Origin: a virus
Length of the DNA: 33,066 bases
Virus record (IMG/VR): IMGVR_UViG_3300033141_004006
Coordinates: 1-33,066 of that record
Strand: one strand, 5' to 3'
Shown here: piece by piece, positions 7,518 to 13,644 of the stretch
How positions within the stretch are numbered: the stretch's first letter is position 1
Layout of the letters: the number at the start of each line of letters is the position of its first letter
Made by a program: the position numbers and the translations under genes
The notes under the pieces: generated by a model
What the model was told of the DNA's origin: nothing
Database searches by the model: none
The model's input: the letters and a program-made list of their open reading frames with translations, nothing else

Positions 7518-7724
7518 ATGCCTGTAAATATCAGAAAAGATGGTAAGGCCAAGAGAATAGCTCTAAGTATTTTAGGGCCTCCCCCTGGTGGATTGACCGA
7601 CTCGTTTGGAAACAAGAAGCGGTTTGTAAAGCAGAAGGAGGTTAGGGACGCTGAAACTCTTTACCAAGAAAGACTTGAAGGTGAAAATATCAACCGGCTA
7701 CAAGAAGCGGGCCATCGTTGGTAA
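7518..7724 (+). CDS. small basic protein, unknown function
   Basis: A 68-residue basic protein with AGGAGA upstream of the ATG. The sequence is charged, with a glycine/proline turn (LGPPPGGLTD) and a helical C terminus. It lies in the portal-scaffold interval with two other small genes. I see no known domain, and the virion or assembly role suggested by location is inference only. Confidence 0.55.
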   Translation: MPVNIRKDGKAKRIALSILGPPPGGLTDSFGNKKRFVKQKEVRDAETLYQERLEGENINRLQEAGHRW

Positions 7725-7739
7725 GAAGGAGACTAAGAA

Positions 7740-7925
7740 ATGAGCAATGAAAAAAAGGAGATTCCTAAATCAAACGAATCGGGCGTTGTTAATCGTCCGA
7801 CGAGAGAAGAAAGGACCCTCAACATGCTTATTAGGATATGTAGAGCCATACTCAGGTTTTTTGAAAGAAGAATGATTATTGCGCGCCAGAAAAGGCTGGC
7901 TAAAATGATGGACGGGAAAAAATAG
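7740..7925 (+). CDS. small basic helical protein
   Basis: A 61-residue protein. A polar N terminus is followed by a strongly basic amphipathic helix (LNMLIRICRAILRFFERRM and more) that could bind nucleic acid or membrane surfaces. AAGGAG is placed well before the ATG, and the gene starts 15 bases after the upstream stop. It is not recognised. The clear SD and operon spacing argue that it is real. Confidence 0.5.
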   Translation: MSNEKKEIPKSNESGVVNRPTREERTLNMLIRICRAILRFFERRMIIARQKRLAKMMDGKK

Positions 7926-7939
7926 CTGAAGGGAGATAG

Positions 7940-8503
7940 GTGGATAGTAAAGAAGCATTAAACAAGATTGATCTAGCTGCGGTAAGTAGCGCAAAGAAAA
8001 CAGTGGGGGCTCATTCCTTAGAGCTTTCAGCGAAGGATCCGGGTACGCATAGTGCCGAAGATCAGATGAGGGAGCAGCTTCACGATTACGAAAAGAACGT
8101 GCATGAGTGTGTACAGGATAATATAGGTAAGTTTGAGGAAGAGTTTTACATAGTGTGCCTGACTAAGAAAGAGCGTCTAATGCAGAATGTACTTAGGGGC
8201 TATTTTTTTGCACGTCAATCGTGTCCGACTCCGGACTTTGATCAGGCTGTTTATCGATATATCAAAAAAGATGCAAGGTTAGAGTTTTTATGGGTTCTCC
8301 CTGCGGCCGATATAGTAAATTACATGAAGAACAATCCAAGCTCTGTTGAGCCAGAGAAGTATGGAATATTGAGTTTCGTATTGCAGTTTGTGGATGGTTC
8401 CCTTTTAAGGCTTGCGAAGAAGATAAATGGAGAAAGAAGAGATTCAAATATATTAGAAAACAATAAAGGTGAGATATGGAAGAAGGAAAACAGGAAAATA
8501 TAG
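7940..8503 (+). CDS. conserved protein upstream of scaffold, unknown function
   Basis: A 187-residue protein with a GTG start and GGGAGA just upstream. The N-terminal 60 residues are polar. The core (about 65-170) contains FYIVCLTKKERLMQNVLRGYF and RLEFLWVLPAADIVNYM, a pattern I recall from phage genes in the same position but without a known role. It overlaps the scaffold gene by 28 bases, so the two are probably translationally coupled. There is no signal peptide or TM segment. A role in head assembly is an inference from position. Confidence 0.6.
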   Translation: MDSKEALNKIDLAAVSSAKKTVGAHSLELSAKDPGTHSAEDQMREQLHDYEKNVHECVQDNIGKFEEEFYIVCLTKKERLMQNVLRGYFFARQSCPTPDFDQAVYRYIKKDARLEFLWVLPAADIVNYMKNNPSSVEPEKYGILSFVLQFVDGSLLRLAKKINGERRDSNILENNKGEIWKKENRKI

Positions 8504-9150
8504 TTGAAGAACAGGCCGTAGCTCCTGAGGTTGCCCCGCACGCGGATAATGCTGCTGCAGTAAACATGGCTAACCTACGTGAATCTAAGCTCAAATTAGA
8601 GCGCGAGAAAGCTGATCTTGCTGCACAGTTGAAGGAGTATGAGCAAGCCGCACAGCAGCCAAAAGAAGAAGAGCCTCAGTATGGCGCCGAAGACTTTGTT
8701 GAGGGTAAGCATCTCAAGAAAGAGATAGATGACGTTAAGAAGCAGATTGAGGCCTATAAGGCTCAGCAAATTGCGGATACTGATGCGGCGCAATTGACAA
8801 GGACGTATTCAGACTTTGAAAGCGTAGTTAGTCCAGCCAACATTGCTAAGATGAAGGAGTTAGATCCTGAGACTGCGGATACGATAGCAATGTCTCAGGC
8901 TTCTTTGTACAAGCGAGGATCGGCCGCATATAAAAGAATTAAAGAGCTTGGGATTGTAAGGGAAGATACTCATGTGAATGAGCGTGAACATGCTCAGGAT
9001 AACGCCGCTAAGCCGCGGCCATCTAACAGCGTGTCGCCCCAAACTGGTGATAGTGCTTTGTCTATGGCGAACGCTTTTGCTAATGGGTTAACGGATGATC
9101 TCAAGAAGCAGCTCTGGAAAGAGATGCAGGATGTTTCTAAACGGCACTAA
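8476..9150 (+). CDS. probable scaffolding protein
   Basis: A 224-residue, charged and Ala/Gln/Glu-rich protein lying directly upstream of the capsid gene. The N-terminal third is acidic and coiled-coil (LKLEREKADLAAQLKEYEQ), and helices continue to about 110. The C terminus has a basic helix (LTDDLKKQLWKEMQDVSKRH), the place where scaffolds of P22 and related phages bind the coat protein. Sequence identity with known scaffolds is not visible; the call rests on composition, size and gene order. The start is preceded by AAAGGTGAG. Confidence 0.7.
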   Translation: MEEGKQENIVEEQAVAPEVAPHADNAAAVNMANLRESKLKLEREKADLAAQLKEYEQAAQQPKEEEPQYGAEDFVEGKHLKKEIDDVKKQIEAYKAQQIADTDAAQLTRTYSDFESVVSPANIAKMKELDPETADTIAMSQASLYKRGSAAYKRIKELGIVREDTHVNEREHAQDNAAKPRPSNSVSPQTGDSALSMANAFANGLTDDLKKQLWKEMQDVSKRH

Positions 9151-9163
9151 AGTGCTTCTATCG

Positions 9164-9222
9164 AACCTCTTTCCAATAGAGGTTGTGCGCGATGGCTTGA
9201 CTCTATCTCCACCATCGCGCAC
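9164..9222 (+). terminator. tandem hairpins ending the portal-scaffold unit
   Basis: Two adjacent stem-loops follow the scaffold stop. AACCTCT (9164-9170) pairs with AGAGGTT (9178-9184). GTGCGCGATGG (9185-9195) then pairs perfectly over 11 bp with CCATCGCGCAC (9212-9222). CCCTTTTGT follows, a short T-run. Together they are a plausible intrinsic terminator separating the packaging operon from the capsid promoter. Confidence 0.6.
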
Positions 9223-9249
9223 CCTTTTGTAGGCATTCTTTCAAAATAA

Positions 9250-9279
9250 TTGCACATACTTTGACGTCGTAGTTATACT
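9250..9279 (+). promoter_or_regulatory. sigma70-like promoter of the capsid operon
   Basis: TTGCAC (9250-9255) and TATACT (9274-9279) are separated by 18 bases in AT-rich sequence just after a terminator-like hairpin. Transcription would begin near 9286, which is also where a run of repeated stem-loops starts. This would give the capsid gene a dedicated, strong transcript. Confidence 0.6.
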
Positions 9280-9283
9280 AAAT

Positions 9284-9400
9284 ATGCGTAAGAGGAGTCG
9301 CGACCTCAATTCGACGTAAGGGCCCCGTCATCCCAAAGACGTAAGAGACTCGTCAACTCACTTGTAGTTGTTTTTGCACCTCATGGTGTAAGAGTTTGTT
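9284..9400 (+). repeat. repeated stem-loop leader before the capsid gene
   Basis: Three related units of about 25 bases each contain CGTAAG (9287, 9315, 9340) followed by a purine-rich stretch and a return arm. In units 2 and 3, GACG pairs with CGTC (9313-9316/9326-9329 and 9338-9341/9351-9354) around nine-base loops beginning TAAG. Unit 1 uses TGCG/CGCG (9285-9288/9299-9302). A fourth degenerate copy (TGTAAGAG) begins at 9387. The elements occupy the untranslated leader of the capsid mRNA and look like repeated protein-binding sites on RNA or DNA. Confidence 0.55.
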
Positions 9401-9422
9401 AGTTTTAACTTTAGGATGACCT

Positions 9423-10370
9423 ATGGCTATCACAACGACGAGTGTACTGCCCGCACCGGTGCAGCAAAGTTTCTCAATGAAGCTTCTCTCTGTTCCGGTT
9501 CCTAATTTGATCCACAAAATACCTGCAACTTTGAAGACAATGCCTGCAAAAGGTGGAACAACGCTTAGGATGCGCAGATACAATCCGCTGGATACAGCAA
9601 TGGTTCCTCTCGGAAACACTGGTGTAACTCCTCCAGCACAGCAGCTCACAGCTGTTAATATCGATGCTGAAATCTCTTTTTATGGAACATATATTCAATT
9701 GAATGAACAAGTAACCTTGCAGAATCAGGACCCTGTCTTGAACGAAGCTGCAAAGAGACTTGGCGTTTCTCTTCGACAAACAGAAGATCAATTAACAAGA
9801 GATATGTTGGCAGCGACGGCTTCGTTTCTTAACTGCACAGGCGGTGTAAACGGAGACAACCCAACCGAAATAACAAGATCAGACGTAGATACTGTCGTAA
9901 GAACCCTTCTTGGTGGCGATGCTTATACAGTCTTGGACAACATAGAAGGTCAAAATAAGTTCGGTACAGCTCCAGTACGTGATGCATATTTTGCAATGTG
10001 TAGCACAGACCTTACTGGTGAAATGGATGCTGTTGCTGGGTTTATTCATAAGAACCAATATCCATCACCTATGAATGCTTCATCGTCTGAATGGGGTGCG
10101 ATTGGTAATCTTAGATTCTTGGTTTCTTCCATTGGATCTAAGACCGACGCTGGATCTAATCTGGGCGAAGATGTTTACAACATTTTCTGTACAGGTATGG
10201 AAGCGTATGCATGTGTTGAACAGGATCAGTATTCTGCTCAATTCATCTACCGTCCGCCTATTTACGACGGACCACTCGCACTTAATGCTTCTGTTGGATA
10301 TAAGTTTGCTGAAGTTCCTCGCATCTTGAACGATGAGTGGATCATCAACTTACGCGCAACCCTAGCTTAA
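9423..10370 (+). CDS. major capsid protein, N4-gp56-like
   Basis: A 315-residue protein that builds the icosahedral shell. The N terminus, basic segment (LRMRRYNPLD), 'ISFYGTYIQLNEQVTL' and long spine-helix region (NEAAKRLGVSLRQTEDQLTRDML, about 107-130) follow the pattern of the N4-gp56 family of HK97-fold coat proteins. The size is close to that family. It sits immediately after the scaffold and behind its own promoter and structured leader, consistent with high expression. No cleavable N-terminal delta domain is evident. Confidence 0.85.
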   Translation: MAITTTSVLPAPVQQSFSMKLLSVPVPNLIHKIPATLKTMPAKGGTTLRMRRYNPLDTAMVPLGNTGVTPPAQQLTAVNIDAEISFYGTYIQLNEQVTLQNQDPVLNEAAKRLGVSLRQTEDQLTRDMLAATASFLNCTGGVNGDNPTEITRSDVDTVVRTLLGGDAYTVLDNIEGQNKFGTAPVRDAYFAMCSTDLTGEMDAVAGFIHKNQYPSPMNASSSEWGAIGNLRFLVSSIGSKTDAGSNLGEDVYNIFCTGMEAYACVEQDQYSAQFIYRPPIYDGPLALNASVGYKFAEVPRILNDEWIINLRATLA

Positions 10371-10384
10371 GAAAGGAGTAAATA

Positions 10385-11401
10385 ATGGCATATAATTCAC
10401 TAACCCAACAAGGCGAATTTACTTCTGATGGAACTGATAAGATCATTCCTCTTAGGTCAGATGTAGATTACGTTGATATTTGGAACCTAACCAACATCGC
10501 AGCTTCCACCCAGTGGGCAGGTCTCACATGGCACTGGCAACGTGAAATGGCAGCAAATGATGCTGTAACGGAATTCCACATTGCGGCTGATCAAACGCTT
10601 TCAATGTCTACGTGCGCAATAGGTTACAACGGTGCAACCTATAACGGTGTCAGGCTCATAGACTCATCGGACAGAACTCCTGGCGCAGCAGTCGCTACAA
10701 CAGCTGGTACAAATGCTACACAGCCTGTTTACGACACGGCTGACACAGGAACAATGGCCGCTGGCGCTGTAGTTCGAATTCAGAACACCGCTCACGACAC
10801 CATTGATGGTTTGGATTTCACTGTAGATACAATTACCGCTGATACTAGCTTCAGGCTTGCTAACACATTAGCAACTGCTCCTGGCGTTGTTGCCGGTGCT
10901 GGTACCTACAGAATAATTGCACCAAACACCACGGTCTATAACATGTGGTATCCAAAGAAGCGTGTCATTGCGAATATAACGCAGGCCGCTACAGGTGTTG
11001 TAACAACACTTGTGGATCACGGTTATACAACAGGACAGCTTGTAAGAATGGTTATTCCATCAACAAATGGAATGACTCAGTTGAATGGTCAACTTGTAAC
11101 TGTAACTAACATAGATGCAGCAACATTCTCGATTAATGTTGTTACAACAGGTTATACCGCATTTAATTTCCCACTTCCTGCTATTGCACCATATACACCT
11201 GCACAGGTAATTCCTGTAGGTGAAACTGCTAGCGACACTTACGCAAATACACTTGATGATGCCATGTTGAATACCGCTTTCATCGGTATGATTTTTGGTA
11301 CAAGTGCTGATGCTGCGGTTGCGCTTGGTAGTGCCGGTGGAACAACCGGAGACGTTATTAAATGGGTTGCAGGTAAATCATTTGCAACTGACATAGGCTA
11401 A
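10385..11401 (+). CDS. head decoration or head-fibre protein with FCCH-like domain
   Basis: A 338-residue Ala/Thr/Gly-rich beta protein 14 bases after the capsid gene, with AAAGGAG before the start. Residues about 192-260 (TLVDHGYTTGQLVRM to INVVTTGYTAF) match the small beta-barrel often labelled 'ubiquitin-activating E1 FCCH' in phage structural proteins, where it is a virion fold and not an enzyme. A second beta repeat (about 95-180) looks similar. Position next to the capsid gene suggests a decoration or head-fibre role (inference). Confidence 0.6.
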   Translation: MAYNSLTQQGEFTSDGTDKIIPLRSDVDYVDIWNLTNIAASTQWAGLTWHWQREMAANDAVTEFHIAADQTLSMSTCAIGYNGATYNGVRLIDSSDRTPGAAVATTAGTNATQPVYDTADTGTMAAGAVVRIQNTAHDTIDGLDFTVDTITADTSFRLANTLATAPGVVAGAGTYRIIAPNTTVYNMWYPKKRVIANITQAATGVVTTLVDHGYTTGQLVRMVIPSTNGMTQLNGQLVTVTNIDAATFSINVVTTGYTAFNFPLPAIAPYTPAQVIPVGETASDTYANTLDDAMLNTAFIGMIFGTSADAAVALGSAGGTTGDVIKWVAGKSFATDIG

Positions 11402-11413
11402 TAATATGTCTAA

Positions 11414-11433
11414 GGGGAGGCTCGAGCCTCCCC
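11414..11433 (+). terminator. perfect 20-bp palindrome, intergenic
   Basis: GGGGAGGCTCGAGCCTCCCC is fully self-complementary and folds as an 8-bp GC-rich hairpin with a TCGA loop. It lies 13 bases after the decoration gene stop and before the SD of the next gene. There is no T-run (AACAATT follows), so it may attenuate the capsid transcript or protect its 3' end. Confidence 0.5.
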
Positions 11434-11450
11434 AACAATTAAGGAGTATG

Positions 11451-11852
11451 ATGGAAGAAAAGAAACAGACTTCAGCCTTAGAAGTAAAGGCTGTAAAGAA
11501 GAACTTGAGATACGATAGAGATAAAGACAGAGAAATGGTCAAAGGGATATTTCATTTTTATGAGGTTCCCGGCTCAGTGATGAGATTTGTCTATAAGAAG
11601 TACAAGCAGGATAAGCCTAAAAGATATGCACTTAAGGATGGTGAAGTGTGTAACATACCGCTAGGTGTAGCAAAGCACTTAAATAAAGACTGCTGGTATC
11701 CAGTCCATGAAAACGCTGTGGATACTGATGGCAAGAATATCTACAAGGTTGGTGCAAAAAAGAGAAGATGTGGATTTCAAAGTCTCGAATTCGTAGATCC
11801 GGCTGATTTTGATTCTGTAGATTCAAATATAGTTATGGCTCAAAAGGTATAG
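11451..11852 (+). CDS. conserved structural-region protein, unknown function
   Basis: A 133-residue basic protein. The reading frame opens upstream at ATG 11406, but those codons run through the 20-bp palindrome. AAGGAG (11441-11446) points to ATG 11451, with ATG 11448 adjacent. The core (about 30-125) has VKGIFHFYEVPGSVMRFVYKK, NIPLGVAKHLNKDCWYPVH and GFQSLEFVD, a pattern I recall from head-region genes of related phages but cannot assign. No membrane segment or catalytic site is apparent. Confidence 0.65.
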   Translation: MEEKKQTSALEVKAVKKNLRYDRDKDREMVKGIFHFYEVPGSVMRFVYKKYKQDKPKRYALKDGEVCNIPLGVAKHLNKDCWYPVHENAVDTDGKNIYKVGAKKRRCGFQSLEFVDPADFDSVDSNIVMAQKV

Positions 11853-11926
11853 GGAGTAAGCCTGTGTATTTGTTAAAAAATATGGATTATAACTCCACAA
11901 ATTCATATAAAAATTAGGAGTAGATA

Positions 11927-12934
11927 ATGGCGACAACTGATTCAACTCTTTCTACGCTTACGCAGATTCGCACTAAGGTACGCAGGCTAACTCGTAGTCC
12001 CTCGTCATCTCAGTTAACAGATGCTCAAATTGATGACTATGTGAACACATTTGTTCTTTATGACTTCCCAGAGTTTACAGTTGATAACAAACTAGTTTTC
12101 TTCTTGATGCCAAATGTAGATCAGTATGGAACCAATGAAGAAAACGGGGATGATCCTCTATACAACTTTAAGAACGTTTACCTGAGCGTTAGCAAGCCAG
12201 TATATGTAGCTGGTGAAGAGATAGCATTTTCTCAGTCGAGGGAGCCATTCTTTCGTCAATACCCACAAACAGAATTACTCGAGTCGGTTGGGACAGGTGA
12301 TAACGTTACAACAGCATTTGCTGGAACGCTATCAACGGTTCCCGTACTTGCGCGAACTGTTTCTTTCAGTTCAATAGATGATGATGGGAGCGGAATTGTT
12401 ATTTCTGATGTTCCTATTGTAGACGGAGTAACTGGAATTATAACGACAACTGGTGACCTTACAGAGCCAGATTCAGATGTGAGCGTTGGAGTAATAAATT
12501 ATCTAACTGGCGTATATGCATTCACATTTCCGGTAGCTCCCGGTACAGGTGAGGATGTAGTTGCGCAAACTTACAGATATGCAGCCGCTAAGCCAAGGGC
12601 GGTGCTGTTTGAAGATCGCGTGTTTACCTTTAGGCCCGTTCCGGACAAGACATATAGGGTAGAAATAGACGCCTTTAAGCGTCCAACTGAACTGTTAGAT
12701 GGTACGGATGAGCCAGATATTGCTCAGTGGTGGCAGTATATTTCATATGGAGCATCCAAAAAAGTATTTGAAGACAGGATGGACGTAGAGAGCGTTCAGG
12801 CTATTTCACCGGAGTTTTTCAGGCAGAGGTCGTTAGTGCTTCAAAGATTGGTGGTACAGCAGTCAAGCGAAAGAACGGCCACTATATATACGGAAAGAGG
12901 AGCTGGATCTTATGTGGACAAGGACGCTTTTTGA
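11927..12934 (+). CDS. head-to-tail adaptor protein
   Basis: A 335-residue protein predicted to bind below the portal. The N terminus (TQIRTKVRRLTRSPS then LTDAQIDDYVNTFVLYDFPE) is the helical signature of podovirus connector/adaptor proteins as I know them. Residues about 115-215 look like an inserted Ig-like beta domain (Thr/Val/Asp-rich), which makes the protein longer than a minimal adaptor. The C terminus returns to helices (WWQYISYGASKKVFEDRM and after). AGGAG is close upstream. It precedes the fibre and nozzle genes, as expected for tail assembly. Confidence 0.7.
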   Translation: MATTDSTLSTLTQIRTKVRRLTRSPSSSQLTDAQIDDYVNTFVLYDFPEFTVDNKLVFFLMPNVDQYGTNEENGDDPLYNFKNVYLSVSKPVYVAGEEIAFSQSREPFFRQYPQTELLESVGTGDNVTTAFAGTLSTVPVLARTVSFSSIDDDGSGIVISDVPIVDGVTGIITTTGDLTEPDSDVSVGVINYLTGVYAFTFPVAPGTGEDVVAQTYRYAAAKPRAVLFEDRVFTFRPVPDKTYRVEIDAFKRPTELLDGTDEPDIAQWWQYISYGASKKVFEDRMDVESVQAISPEFFRQRSLVLQRLVVQQSSERTATIYTERGAGSYVDKDAF

Positions 12935-13034
12935 TAATTCCATAGAGCCTTGGATTGCTGTGTTTTCTTGTTTTGTTATAGGATTTCTTGGCTATAAGTT
13001 GTGGAAAGATTATAGGAGGGGTAGATGGTTTTAA
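12912..13034 (+). CDS. 40-residue single-TM miniprotein
   Basis: A short frame overlapping the end of the adaptor gene by 23 bases. It encodes MWTRTLFDNS, a hydrophobic helix (PWIAVFSCFVIGFLGYKLW) and a basic tail (DYRRGRWF), the topology of a small inner-membrane protein. GAGGAG lies about ten bases before the ATG. The gap it fills would otherwise be empty up to the next SD. It could be a small holin-like or superinfection protein, but the sequence does not decide. Chance cannot be excluded for so short a frame. Confidence 0.45.
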   Translation: MWTRTLFDNSIEPWIAVFSCFVIGFLGYKLWKDYRRGRWF

Positions 13035-13063
13035 AGGCTACTTACTTACACCAAATGTCGAGA

Positions 13064-13079
13064 AAGGAGGTGTATCATT
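13064..13079 (+). promoter_or_regulatory. very strong SD pointing to an ATT start
   Basis: AAGGAGGTG (13064-13072) is a nine-base match to the usual 16S rRNA 3' tail. Four bases later comes ATT (13077-13079), in frame with the following gene. No ATG, GTG or TTG lies in that frame at a usable distance. The TTG at 13078 is in another frame. The site therefore decides an AUU start, or marks an ATG-to-ATT change. Confidence 0.65.
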
Positions 13080-13643
13080 GCATTCAAAGATAACATTCCA
13101 ACCGCATCAGATTTATTGTCACAATCTCAAGATGACATTCTAAATAACTTTGCGGGAATACAGACACTAGTTGATGTTAACCACGTTACATTCGATGCTG
13201 CTGGGCAAGGCAAGCATTTCTTCGTTCAGTTTCCAGTGCAGTCCCCAGTTCCAACAACTGGTGCTGGAGAGGTTGGGCTTTATAGTCAAACTTCTACACT
13301 TTCGGGTAATCCTGAATTGGTATATGCACCAGAGAGTGCAGCCACTCCTGTTGAATTTACATCTGCCGTTAATAATGAGCAGGGATATGCTATTTTGCCA
13401 TCGGGTATTATATTTAAGTGGGGCTCTGGAACGGTCAATGCAAATACAACGGCAACCGCAACGTTTGCAGCCGGTGCCGGAGTTCCCACCTTCACTACGG
13501 TTTACAATGTAAGTGTTACTAGAGAGGGAACCACTGGAGAGACAGGGGTTCTTTATTACGAAAGTTATAATACAACCACCATAACTGTTTTTAATACGGC
13601 AGATGCTAGCAAGAAATTCTTCTATACAGTAATAGGGGTCTAA
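13077..13643 (+). CDS. fibre-like protein starting at AUU
   Basis: A 188-residue virion protein. From the ATT codon the product begins (M)AFKDNIPTASDLLSQSQDDI, then NNFAGIQTLVDVNHVTFD. This N terminus fits a family I recall from short-tailed phages (NNIPxATDxLSxSQ). The C-terminal part has LPSGIIFKWGSGT (107-119), typical of the gp53-like fibre tip fold, followed by beta-rich sequence. The only conventional start, TTG 13116, has no SD and would remove the conserved N terminus. The gene sits between adaptor and nozzle. It may be a fibre or an accessory tail protein. Confidence 0.7.
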   Translation: MAFKDNIPTASDLLSQSQDDILNNFAGIQTLVDVNHVTFDAAGQGKHFFVQFPVQSPVPTTGAGEVGLYSQTSTLSGNPELVYAPESAATPVEFTSAVNNEQGYAILPSGIIFKWGSGTVNANTTATATFAAGAGVPTFTTVYNVSVTREGTTGETGVLYYESYNTTTITVFNTADASKKFFYTVIGV

Positions 13644-13644
13644 T

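Noticed and set aside
9261-9266. TTGACG as -35 of the capsid promoter
   Set aside because: No -10 hexamer at 16-18 bases from it; TTGCAC at 9250 is correctly spaced from TATACT.
11406-11450. Earlier ATG for the 133-residue head-region protein
   Set aside because: The codons run through the 20-bp palindrome; AAGGAG at 11441 fits ATG 11451.
13078-13080. TTG right after the strong SD
   Set aside because: It is in a different frame from the fibre-like gene, so using it would require a frameshift.
13116-13118. TTG as start of the fibre-like gene
   Set aside because: No SD, and it removes a conserved-looking N terminus that is in frame with ATT 13077 behind a nine-base SD.
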